From Lytechinus pictus (lineage: Eukaryota > Echinodermata > Echinoidea > Temnopleuroida > Toxopneustidae), in the NCBI RefSeq assembly GCF_037042905.1, contig NC_087251.1:41226373-41290372 (forward strand): a stretch of 64,000 nucleotides of DNA, written 5' to 3'. The position numbers were made by a program, and so were the translations under genes. The notes under the pieces are model-generated. The model did not search any database. It was not told where the DNA came from and worked only from the letters and a program-made list of their open reading frames with translations. Each line of letters begins with the position of its first letter. Position 1 is the first letter of the stretch. Positions 43,323-55,400 of the stretch are shown in pieces.

Positions 43323-44378
43323 ACATAGGCGGATCCAGGGGAGAGTCTGAGGCCCCCCCCCCCCCTATTGGCGGAGCAGAAAAATGAATAAAGGGGGGAA
43401 GAAAGAAAAAAAGAAAAAAGGGAAAGAAAGGAGGAAAAAAAGAAGAGGAACAATGAAAGGAGGAAGACGAGTGTATAAAATAATTTCAGAGGAAGACTTG
43501 GAAATTTTTTTTTTAATGTTTCATGTTATTATATTAAAATTTTGCTCGCACTTAGCGCTCGCATTGCCTGATTTGATTGCATGTATCTTGCTCAATATAG
43601 GCTGATATGTATAGCTTTAGATATCAAGTTTTTAAGTCAATATACAAAACATATTTCAGCTCGGATATCGAGCTTTCATTATTTTGTTTGATTTGCCAAT
43701 TGATTTTTTTAAAGTGCTCTGTAAAATGTCCGTTTCAAGATGTGGATATCAACATTTTGCAGCTTGCGCTGTGCGCTCGCATTATTTGATTTGCCAAGTA
43801 TAGGCCTAACTATTGTCTTTGTGCATGTTGTGTATTCCATAAGATTCTTAAGATATCCCTTTTTAGGTGTCTGATTGAAAGAAAAAAATAGGCCCTATGA
43901 GCTAGCGCTGTGCGCTCGCATTTTGATTGGTGAGTTATGTATAAACTGCATAAAATCCCGCATTTATGACAGGTCATACAAAATTTTGGCTCGCGATTTG
44001 CGCTCGCATTATTTTTTAAAAATATATCAACTCATGAATCCCATTCATGATTACAAAAGTGCTTAAAATATCATTTTTTTAGGCCTCAATGTCAGCAAAT
44101 TTCACGCACTCATTAGGCTTATTAGATCATGGACCTATTCGTAATAGGTCCATGATTAGATTAATAAATATAATAATATTTTTATGAATTCTTAATAACT
44201 GAATTGTCCCTTTTTCAGAAAGAAATATTGACAAGCTTCATATCGCGCTTAGAAAGATGAAAAGGAAGATAGTCATCATTTTCATACGATGACAAAATGT
44301 CCTTAGGCCTAGAATGTCCCGATCCTAGGTCAAAATGTTAAAAAATAATCAGCTCGCGCTTCGCGCTCGCATCATTTG
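43323..44378 (+). mobile_element. GGCGGATCC-type element with GCTCGCG units, forward
   Basis: The left end CATAGGCGGATCCAGGGG is followed by a C run, ATTGGCGGAGCA, a purine tract and forward units (TTGCTCGCACTTAGCGCTCG, CAGCTCGCGCTTCGCGCTCG and others). Its right end was not found: the sequence passes directly into a family-A element at 44379. Confidence 0.65.
44126..44156. repeat. Perfect 14-bp inverted repeat, 3-nt loop
   Basis: ATCATGGACCTATT and AATAGGTCCATGAT are separated by CGT. No T-run follows on either side, and the role is unknown. Confidence 0.8.
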
Positions 44379-44927
44379 TTAAAGGACAAGTCCACCCCAA
44401 CAAAAGGTTAATTTAAATAAAAAAAGAAAAATCCAACAAGCATAACACTGAAAAATTCATCAAAATCGGATGTATAATAAGAAAGTTATGACATTTCAAA
44501 GTTTCCCTTAATTCCACAAAACAGTTATTATGCACATCCTGGTCGGTATGCAAATGAGGAGACTGATGACACCATCCACTCACTATTTATTTTGTATTTT
44601 ATTATATGATGCTAATTTTCTCTTAATTGTCAAGTGAACACGTAGAATTAGCATAATTAATACTATATGGTTCAGTCAAGTTAGTCATTCTTGTCAAATC
44701 TGTTAAAAAAATATTGTATTGTTCAAACAATAAAAAAATGAAAGAGTGAGTGAGGGACATTATCGACTGTTTCATTTGCATGTCACTGAGTTGCATGTGC
44801 ATGACTGTTCCGTGAAAAATATGCGAAACTTTAAAATGTCATAACTTTTATTTTACATCCGATTCATTTTCAGCGTTATACTAGTTTGATTTTTTCTATT
44901 TTTTCCTGGGGTAGACTTGACCTTTAA
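44379..44927. mobile_element. TTAA-bounded foldback element, family A copy 2
   Basis: The ends are TTAAAGGACAAGTCCACCCC and GGGTAGACTTGACCTTTAA. It has the family-A palindromic body (TATGCAAATGAGGAGACTGA in the centre). It sits directly against the GCTCGCG element. Confidence 0.9.
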
Positions 44928-46397
44928 TTTATTTTACTTAAATTCCACGATTCTGCATGTTTTCCTGTTCATCTATATGCTTTATCTCGGGTTTTTTTTT
45001 AAAGTCAAATCTAGTGGTGTACTTTTCACTTCGGCTTTCTTAGCACCCCTTGAATTGACATAGTCTTGTCTTGTCTTTCCGTTGATGCCCACAATCAAAG
45101 TGTTGATTATTATGGCAAAGTAGGGCCTAATGAATATGGTGCCACAATTTTGCCCCTGCCCCGCCCCCCCCCCTCCACATAGCTTCTGTTGTGCCACTGC
45201 TATACTACGTGTACTATGGCTTATTTTGTTGCGTTGTAGTCCTATTTACAAAAACAAGCAAAAATTTCATAAATTACAAGGTACGCATACAGAAAAGAGA
45301 ATGGCAATAATTGCTTCGATGAAAGGAAACTGCTTTATATTACTGCCAGGGTTGAATGGTCTACTTTCACCTACACCTCTCCACATTCCCTGGTAATGAC
45401 AAGTAAGCCAGTATCAAGACAATCCGAGGAGTATGCCCGTCGCCTTTACCTCACGTGGAATATCATGTTGTCGTCGAGCTCTGTTGTCTTGATAGTCTAG
45501 GCTGTCAGACACATCTTAAGTATTCCCAATTAAAACTTCAAACTACAAACAACGAATTTAGATTTTCGGTCTATAATCACCCTAATGTTGATATTCATTT
45601 TGATAAATGATATCCCAAATATTTTATTTGTACATTATTACGGCGATTAGACTTCCCAAAATAGCATCCATCGAACAGTACATTCACCAGCGCGCTAAAT
45701 AGTCTTGAAGCAAAAGACTAAATTCACGTGTAAACAAACGAGTTACACGTGAGTCAGTACGATGCCTATTTTCATCTGTGCACGGCCAGTTATTCGCCCA
45801 AAACACATGTTCACACACGTTCATCACGTACAACAAAGCGACGATCGTGTATATTCATGCTCAAACACACCGATCTGTTTCCCAGGCTTGTTGGACACCA
45901 AGAACTTCCATGAAGTGGTTATTCGACTGAGGTCCTGGATAAGGAGCAGGTTGTACATTATGATCCTTACATCTCTACGATTTTCGAGTCATTTTTGAGA
46001 GATACAAGCATCCACCCGGCCCGGCCCGCCATCCATGAGCTGTGTTGTACTTGTAGTAGTAGTAGTGCAGTGTGAGACTACAAGTTGAGCCGTGTTTACT
46101 CGCCACACTACATGTAGTACATTTTCACTGTCACTACCTACCATTCATCGGAATTGGATGAGCAAATGTACCTTCTATCTGGAAATTATATTTTGGAACT
46201 AGTTTTGTCGTACTAGAACATCGGGATAAACATCTGATTGCAGGATATGTACAATATAGACGGTTGTTCCAAGTTAATTTGCAATTCTGGACAGCAGGGA
46301 AATGTAGGAGACCTCGCAGTTTCTTCAAAAATCAACTTCTAGCCGAGACGAAACAAGGTCCTGGCCTAACTTCGTTTAAAAAAATACGATATTGGAG
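44928..46397 (+). promoter_or_regulatory. Candidate CIPC promoter with three E-boxes
   Basis: This unique-looking stretch contains CACGTG at 45452-45457, 45725-45730 and 45746-45751, the last two separated by 15 bp. A GC patch lies at 46014-46032. A strong donor-like TTGGAG|GTAAGA at 46392-46403 could close a non-coding first exon for CIPC, whose first coding exon has an acceptor 17 bp before its ATG. CACGTG is the core site for CLOCK:BMAL1. No transcript evidence is available, so the assignment to CIPC is inference from order and strand. Confidence 0.35.
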
Positions 46398-49300
46398 GTA
46401 AGATTATCATGAAATATACAGTAATAGAAAGTACCCCCAAAGTTTTACTTTGAATATGCGGGTATAGCCCCGTCGGGAGCCCCGTATAGCCTATCTATCA
46501 TGTATATATACTATCTTATCATAGAACAGAAGGGTATATTCCTATACCCTTCACTTCAGTTCTTTCCGGATAGTATTTGTAATCCAATGATTTTGTCTAT
46601 AATAACCCTTACTTATATTTTATTAATTGTAATATACAATTCCCTTATTCCTCTTTAACATTGATGTCACGTTGCTATTATTTGTAATGATCTTAACCCT
46701 TTGATATTTTATAGTTTTAGACATACAACTGATTGTCATTATAACTGATTGTCATTGTTTCAATCGATTTTCTATAATGCCATGATTATTTCATTACTAT
46801 AATTTCAGTGTGTTTTATCAGTGAATAAATTATACAATTAGTAATTTAATAATTAGTAACTGTTCCCTTTTGATAACTTAAATATTTCAGTTTGATTCAT
46901 ATTATCATTTAAGTAAAAATATTTGTTTATTTATGTTACCAAGCATTGTTATCTTTGACTTAGATTTTGACTTTATTTTCATGTATGATATGATGATTTA
47001 TGTTGCTCTATGTTTTCATCAGGTCATTGATGAAAAACAGTTTTATGTTGATCTTATGTACCTGAATAAATATGTTCTAATAAATAGAGCCGTCAGGAAA
47101 CGTATTTTATCACAAATAAAGGTCTAGGCCGGGGCCTAGATAATATCTACCTATTAATCCTATTTTCACCGCTCTCTCGAGGACATGCACACAGTTTTCA
47201 ATAAACGGGCCGTAAAGAAAATTTCAGCCGTTAGGCGGGGCGAGTTAGCCCATCATAAGGGAAAACAGTGATAGAAAACGAATGATGGGTTAAATTAAGG
47301 CAATAAACATCAAGCTACTTCCTTTTCTGATAATCTATGATAAGTTATATGATTTCACACTAATATATATATACCGATATATTAAGCATATTATATTATG
47401 TACATGTATACAAGGACATTTTATAGGGCTATTATGTTCATAGATTAGGGCGAACCTGCCCGTCGCAAAAGGGGTTAACTTGCCCCACGGGCAGTCATTT
47501 TCCTTTATCTTGTTCTACGCAAAATGTACAACCTATGTTGAAGTATTTCAATAGCCAAATGTCACACCTTTCTAGCAACAAAACTTACTGTAACTGTACC
47601 TTTATTTATGAGATTCTAAAGAAAAATTCAAGAAATCAGATTTTTCTTTAATACTCATATAGCCTCGAAACGGATAAGTCGCCGGAAGTTTTGGAGATTT
47701 CGAGCACATGGCCTCTCGCCAAAGTAATCCTCCGGGTAGGTTGTCGTTACATCATCGACAAAACTTATATCCAATCACAGCTAAGGGAGAAATCGCGTGG
47801 TTGGCGGACTCTCCCCAATAGCTAGTGCTGATTGCGCGCACCCTTCCCTCTTAGGGCCCTGGAAACGATTTCGCAGGGGATGCTTGTTTAGAACAAATGG
47901 TTTTCACTCCAAATAAAAAAAAAAGTCCAAAATGAAGGAGATTTTTGTTAAACAGTATAGGGGAATAAGAGAAGAGAATGAGTTGATATATATATAAAAT
48001 ATATATAATAAATGAAAAACTATCAAGTGATAATTTGTAGCAGAAATAGTCATTTCCCTGTTTGTGATACTCGTGAATGTCAACGACACGATTTTGGTAC
48101 GTACTTCTTTTCTCCAACCACAGAGCCAGTTTCATTTTGTTCTGGAGTAATATTTCGATCACAAAGATCTCCGGACGGAGATTCATTTTCCCTAATGAAT
48201 ATTTCTTCTTGCTTTGTCTTGTATCTTACCTTGTACATTCACAGAAAAGGTTGATTAGTGTGACGACAGTGTAGATGAAGAATATGAATACGTTACATTG
48301 CTCATCACGCTGCGGAAACGGGGGGAGGGGGTGGACTTCAGTCCCCGACTTTTTTTTCAAAACCGTTGCACACGAAAACTTAAAAATGACCATCTGATTG
48401 TGATTTTTTGCATGGTCAGCCCCCCCCCCCACTTTCAAAACCTTTCCGCGGCCCCTGTTATAAAAAGTTTACTAAAACAAGTCAAAATTGATTGTGAAAA
48501 GAAGGTGTTTTTTTTGTAATGTTCTTATGTTTTACAACGGGCCTAAATACACCTTTTTTTAAATTGTAAAAAAAAACACTTTGCGTACATTCCAGAACTG
48601 TAATCTGTAGTGATTTCGATATTTTTTTCTTCAAAACATGATTGCAGGTGATGTAATAGTATAGGTTGGTGGTAATGAACTTTTCGATTATGGACATTGT
48701 AGGCAGGGCGTTTTTTTTTCATCAATACATGTATACCATGTACTAGTTTGGAATTGCTCTGTTTATTTAGTTCATATACCTCTCCATAGAAATGGGTCGT
48801 CTGGATTCAAGTTGTGAGTCAACTTTTATAATATCCTATAAATATGTTAAGATATTTCAATGTTGCACTTCTCCATCATCCAGGTGTCGTAGTGAGTGTT
48901 TGATGTTCATACAATCATTTTTTATTTGTATAATCATGACTCTGCGCTAGTAAAACATAATGCATAATGGAAACAATTTCAGGGGAAATACAGGAAAATG
49001 CATTTCGGTCATTGAAGTAAACGCGGCATGTTTATATTCTCAAAAATTACTTGTAAATTATTAGCTTATACTCGTGTGTTTTTATACCCCCCCCCCCAAA
49101 AAAAAAGATCCATGTATATAGAGTAACAACGGTTTTATCATATCTGTATATATCCCGTTGAATGGTGAGAACAATGTACTCCAATTGGGTCATTCACAAT
49201 TAAGAGTCACGTTCGTCAACATGTTTTTGGATAGATCATGGATAGATGTATTTTACCACACACCTCTCTTTTATCAAGATAATGGACTATGATTGGTTGT

Positions 49301-49690
49301 GGCTGGTCACATGGTGAACCATCGCGATGCAACTTTTGCACACATTCATTCCCTGTCTACGTGCAGTGTGGTATTGCACGTGTAATCTCGCATGCAGTGG
49401 CGTCTAAAGTCATTCTTCTGTGACGATATACCAGCATGGTATAGCTCAATGATATACCAGCTTCATTTGTGTTCGTTGTGTGTGGTGAATTACGCAAGTG
49501 CTGATTCCGGGGGGGGGGGGGGGGGCTAGTGGGGTGGTCCGCGCTACCAACATACCACTCGACACACACACACACACCCACACACATCGTCTTAACCTAA
49601 AAGTCTCTAATACCTCATGCACGCATGCACGTCAATCCATTATTTTTTAAAACATCACAACAGGAACCTCATGTACCCATAAAGTTTTTG

Positions 49691-49722
<32 letters not shown>

Positions 49723-50965
49723 GGGGGGGGGGTTGACAGAAGACTGATCCTTTCCCTTGAAAAGAGTGAAGTATTATTATTAATCTCTTGTAACCCATGT
49801 TTTTCAAAATTTTGCATTGATTCATTTTTGTGAATGTAACTAAAATTGGTAGATGCATGTTTATAAGGTCTATTTTTGGCTAAAGGTATTTACAGATATA
49901 TTGTATGTAAAATAGAACAAATAAATGCCCAGTTTTACCATTCCAGAAACCTTCCCTTTTAAACGATTAATTTTTTCGACGTACCCCCCCCCCCCCTTTC
50001 AAATACTCAGAAAATGCGATTTATATACATTTACACTACAGGACTAATGACGACCCTACATGTTTTGGCTGCATTCACTTTACCGTTTTATGGGCTTAAT
50101 CGTTCGTTTAAATTTTTTTATATACTTATCTCTGATTTCTGATTTATTGAATAATGTCCTGAAAAAATATCCGTTTTTTTTTTGTTTTTTTTTGTTGTTG
50201 ATTCGCCTGCGTAGCAGAGCAAGATTATAAGGCGCCGCTTTTACCGACGGCGGCGGCGACGGCCGCGTCGTCAACATTAAAAAATGAGGATCATTAAGAT
50301 ATACTAATGTGTACAATTGCCTTGTGACTTTCACCTAACCTGGATTGTTTACTTTGCTCATCATGGAGATCACACAATTAATAACTGTAGATGAGTGAAA
50401 TGTTACCCTACTTGATTTTATAATTATCACAAATTGCTTTACCGTTGTTTGATTAACGTACACCAGAGTGTTGACACAATTATTTTGATCAGGGCTAGAT
50501 TCAGATGGGTCGCGTTAATTACTAGTTTGTTACCAGATGCCAGATGCATTCTTTTTTATCTATTATGAATTCATGTGTCTTTAGATAGTTTAAATTTACA
50601 TTTCTTGTATGGTTTTGAATGTTTTGAAATGGATGTCGGTACAAAAATTCTCAGATCATATCTTAAAATACCCCGTCACGGAAATAATGTCTAGAGAGTC
50701 TTGTGCAAAATGATTATAATTACCTTACAATATAAATAAGACCATATAATGTTATAAAAACAGTAAAAAATAATGCACATTGTTTAAGCCTGTCACTCTT
50801 ACAAGTTGTTTAAACTAATGTTGTAATTGTTTAAACTTGTTAAACAACTTGTTACAAATTGTTAACAGTTGTTTGAAAAGTTTAAACAATATTTGTTAGA
50901 ATGACGGGCTTGAAATTTTAAATAGCGTTTTTACAGTGTAATAAAAAGCACTGGATGAGAGAAAT
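46398..50965. other. Intergenic or 5' intron of CIPC, no coding exon seen
   Basis: AT-rich DNA with homopolymers. It includes a GC-richer patch at 47650-47860 with CCAAT (TATCCAATCACAG near 47770), an alternative promoter candidate. A small inverted-end repeat lies at about 48309-48458 (GCGGAAACGGGG at left, CCTTTCCGCGGCCCC at right). A long T run followed by Gs lies at 49697-49732. A GCGGCGGCGACGGCCGCG patch lies at about 50248-50267. Confidence 0.45.
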
Positions 50966-51559
50966 TTAAAGGTCAAGTTCACCCCAGAAAAATGTTGCAT
51001 GCTTCGAATAAATAGAGAAAAAAGCTGGAATTTTTCATTACAATCGCATATAAAATAAGAGTTATGACATTTTAAAGTTTCGCTTATTTTTCACAAAACA
51101 GTGATATGCACACCTCGGTGACATGCAACATGAGACAGTCGATGATGTCCCTCACCCACTGTTTATTTTGTGTTTTAATTGTTTGAATTATACAATATTT
51201 CATTTTTTTACAGATTTGACAATAAGGACCAACTTAGCTGAACCGTATAGTATCAAACAATGCTAACTCCACAATGTTCAGGGATGAATTTATTTTGTTT
51301 CACTTGACAATGAGCAAAAAATTTGAATATTTCATATAAAAAATACAAAAGAAATAGTGGATGAGGTCATCGGTCTCGTCATTTATAGGATGTGCATATA
51401 ACTGTTTTGTGAAATTAAGCTCAACTTTAAAATGTCATAACTTTCTTATTTTACATCCGATTTTGATGAAATTTTCAGTGTTATGCTTGATGGATTTTTC
51501 TCTCTTTATCCAAATCAACTTTTTTTTTTTTTTGGGGGGGGGGTGAACCTGTCCTTTAA
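50966..51559. mobile_element. TTAA-bounded foldback element, family A copy 3
   Basis: The ends are TTAAAGGTCAAGTTCACCCC and GGGTGAACCTGTCCTTTAA. The two palindromic halves are as in the other copies, with a T/G homopolymer near the right end. It lies about 600 bp upstream of the first CIPC coding exon. Confidence 0.88.
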
Positions 51560-51834
51560 ACATACACTTTTAAATTTGCTGGGTACACCAATACTACTTT
51601 TTCTTTTGGCTAAAAATTTGGTATTTTTGGCGAAGATTTTTTTTTGTATATGTAGTTCTATAACTTCTAATGGATACACCCTATGCCCCTTTTAAGTGCA
51701 TATTTTGTAATTCTCAGTTAATATTCTACCAGAAAATATATACTTTTATGTACAATGGGTGAAGTACATGTATGTCAAAGTTACAGAGATTCAAAGGACG
51801 AAATTTTTCATGTCGCGAACACATGTCACACAAA

Positions 51835-51995
51835 ACTGGCAAACTCAAAACACATGGCCTAGCTATCATTTTCATGAGTTTCAAGTTGCTTAAGGGCAAA
51901 GGTAATAGGGTCAATAAACTTAGTATTTTATTACCATATTACTGGTGTCTTTTGTGAATAATATAGCTAGTCTAATGCAAGCGAGACTGCTAGGG
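51835..51995 (+). repeat. Degraded copy of the 16.7-kb repeat
   Basis: GTATTTTATTACCATAT, TCTTTTGTGAATAAT and GCGAGACTGCTAGGGGTGTT follow the same order as at 16790-16910, upstream of SPTLC2 exon 2. This is a dispersed repeat, not an exon. Confidence 0.6.
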
Positions 51996-52171
51996 GTGTT
52001 CAGCATAGATATCGTGATTTAAAAAAAAAGTTCAGTCAATGTTACTTTACCAGATCTGGACCTATGATCATAATAGTGACAATTAACCTTGGCTTGACAA
52101 ACTTTCGCTTGAAATCTGTGATTGATTCAACTACTTTTATTTCTCTTTAAATAGATTGATCATCGTACAAG

Positions 52172-52478
52172 ATGGCATCGACAGATTCAAGTCCTTCCAG
52201 TGATGACACAAACCTATCAACTTACCACATCGCTCCGTACAGCAGTCCTAACAAGAGCCAGATCGCTAGGAACCTACAACCAGACCCGAGTCAACCTGGA
52301 CCTTCTAGTGTTGGTCGCCCATCCTGTTCTAGTTGGTCTCCCCAATCAGAGCGGCCTTTCACGCCAAGAAAAAACCGCACCGCAATGGTAGCTTCTGAGA
52401 TAGACCGAACCAATACCTCAAGTTCCTCTTCAGACTCGTCCTTAGGAGAGTCAAGATCTCCTGACGTCATTTGGCGAG
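52172..52478 (+). CDS. CIPC: CIPC coding exon 1
   Basis: The exon body starts after an acceptor TTTAAATAG at 52154, so upstream non-coding exon(s) are implied. ATG 52172 has A at -3 and G at +4. It encodes 102 Ser/Thr/Pro-rich residues ending SRSPDVIWR plus one base before GAG|GTACAT. Confidence 0.8.
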
Positions 52479-55400
52479 GTACATGTATGTTTACAATTTC
52501 GATGGGGGGGGGGGGGGAAACAGCAAGTTAATTCCACAAAAGTTACTGCTTGTGTCTTATTAACAAAAGCAAAATCCTTTTTTAATGTTCCATTCATATA
52601 GGATGGTACATCAATCTGGAACGTACTAGATTTTAGTAAGGCCGTTAACAAGCTCTCTTGAAATTTGTCTTTATTTCCCATCAGTGCAACAAAATTACGT
52701 TTAGCCGGTTCAGTTTTGAACGCGATAAGAGAATATTTTCATCATTTATGGAGGTAAACTTAAAATGGTGTAAGAATTCATATAATGAAACTGGATTTCA
52801 CACTTTCAGAATAAAAGCTTGCGTGCGATTCCGTATCCTTATCAGATGCGGTGTCACCCGGGGTGTCGCGGCGGTGAGATGGGGACGGGCCTCCCCCATC
52901 ATGCTCATTCTTTGCTAACCTTACAAAATTTGAAATTTCTTGGGGGCGACCCCCGTTAACTATACCCCTCTTCTTTCACAGGACATTCTCTATTGGTATT
53001 TTCTATTTCTGTTTTCTTTGTTTTTATGTGTGCCTTGTTTTCATTGTCAGGATTGATGAGCACGATATTTGAAGTATTAAAACAAATCATTACCCCTTTT
53101 CACCTAAATCATCTTGTAAAAATGACATGTGGAATTCCAGCCTTTATTGTGAACCGGGATTAGGCACTTTATACTGCCTGGTGTTGAATTTAAGGGAGCC
53201 GATTTAGGCATCCAATGTTAGGCAATCCATCTCGATTTGAATCACGGTCTGATATCTTTCTTTTCTTTTATAAATATTTGGGGATATATAGGTAGAACAA
53301 ATTTCATCTTTCCACAATCAAAATTGATGGTGGAAAGACGAAAATTTGTTAATTTGAGTTTTACCAAAAATATTAAATCTCTTTACGGATTTGGGGACAT
53401 AGAGTTTCTCATTTTTATATATATGTACATGTATATTCATACTCTGTGGTGCTCGTATCACTTATATATTTGTCGCCATGTTGAAAATTCTCACTGCACA
53501 GCACTTGAGCTACATGTAAGGGCATGGCCAAGGTTTGCTAATATCCCCGTTATCGCCACCATCATCATCTGTTCCCCATCTTTAACTTGTACATTATTTG
53601 TGTATTCTTTAAAGATGACTCGCCTGAAAGAGCATGTGGAGGTAACATTCCCACCAGGATGTTCTCCAACACATCTCGTCAGAGAAAGAGAGCTTATTCA
53701 GATGACTTTCACTATAGTAAACATGCAAAGTTGATGCACAAATATGGTAAAGAAAAAATGAATGGATGTATCGCTGTTATCGAATGAAGAAAAATTCCAT
53801 AATGGCTTTAAAAAAAACCAGCGTGATATTTTTGGACCCGATATCATCCGCCTGAGGGAAATATTAATTAACAAGTTTTCAATTTCTTTTTATTTTGTGA
53901 TTGCAGTACTGATAGTAAATATGAAATGATAACACCTTTTCATGTTTTCCAAACTCACACTTGCCATGTTATTCTCAAGCTGATATAACAAGTTATATAT
54001 TTCACGCATTCTACCAATGAATGTGGAGTTTCTCAGGCTACTTTTGTAGGGCCTGTCGTGTTCACTTTTGGTGTGTTTGAAAAGAATGTAACCCAAATCA
54101 ACGCACATAGAAACTCACTTCATTCATTAATGTGTGATTTGTGTCTCTGGCTATAAATATGTACCCCATTTCCTTCATGTATTTTCCATTAAATTGTATT
54201 GCATGTCAGGGGAGGGCCCTGGCTATTGCATTATCTCCGTTATGATGTTCAAATGTTCCGTTCGAAGGTGTTTCAAGATGCTGTTGTATCACTGAAATGA
54301 TGATGAAAATCTTAAACCGCTAAGCTTGCATGAGCAATTTATTCAGTATATACTAATAGATATAATCAAAATATGATTTTATGTTCATTTGGAACTTGAA
54401 CTTTAAGGATTTTTACTTTTTGAAAATTATACTTATTAAGTTATTAATGTAGTGCAGTTCGTTCATAGATGAAAAAACGCAAAAATATGCTCTGGCAATG
54501 GTTGAATATTTCATACCTGTATGATCATATTTTGAATATGTCTCTTAGTAAAAATTAATCGTGATAAAGCAAGTCATGCGTACGGGTAAGTCCTAATTGC
54601 CCCAGATACCGGATATACGTATATATTTCCATTACATTCCATTGAAAAAAAATGCACACATTTTTATAGCACCATTTGTATGTGTACATGTATAAGATTA
54701 TACAAATTGCACGTGCATGAATCTATTTGATTGTTTTTCCTAACAATTACTGGGTGAGTGTGCGTGTGTATCTTCTTCAATTTAAAGAAGGATGTCTCCT
54801 TTCACCACATTTCATTTACTCTGAAAATTTACATCTTTCAGAAAAAATGAATCATTTATTACTCAAAGAAAATGTATCGTTACTATTTTCTTTGATATGC
54901 CTTTACGTTTATTGTAGGTATCATATCTCTTCAGTGTTCATAATATAGTTTGAATGATTACAGTCATACAGACGGTCTTAGTCTTTTCCTCAGTTTCTCA
55001 CTTTTTACTAAAAAGTGAGATAAAGGAAAGCAAATATGTAAATATTGTTAAGTTTCACTGTAAGAACTTATTAAAGGACAAGTCCACCCCAAAAAAGTTT
55101 ATTTGAATAAAAAGAAAAAATTCAAAAAGCATAACACTGAAAATTTCATCAAAATTGGATGTAAAATAAGAAAGTTATGACATTTTAAAGTTTCCCTAAA
55201 TTTCATAAAACAGTTATATGCACATCCTGGTCGGTATGCAAATTAGGAGACTGATGACGTCATCCACTCACTATATCTTTTGTATTTTATCATATGAAAT
55301 ATGAAATATTCTCATTTTCTCCTCATTGTCAATTGAAACAATGATTATAATTCCTCCCTGAACATGTGGAATTAGCATTGTTTAATATTATATGGTTCAG

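Noticed and set aside
47851..48186. 111-codon minus-strand ORF
   Set aside because: No domain recognised; it runs across AT-rich low-complexity DNA and has no splice-consistent neighbours.
53237..53734. 165-codon ORF over CIPC exon 2
   Set aside because: It is in a different frame from the spliced exon, has no domain, and most of it is AT-rich intron.
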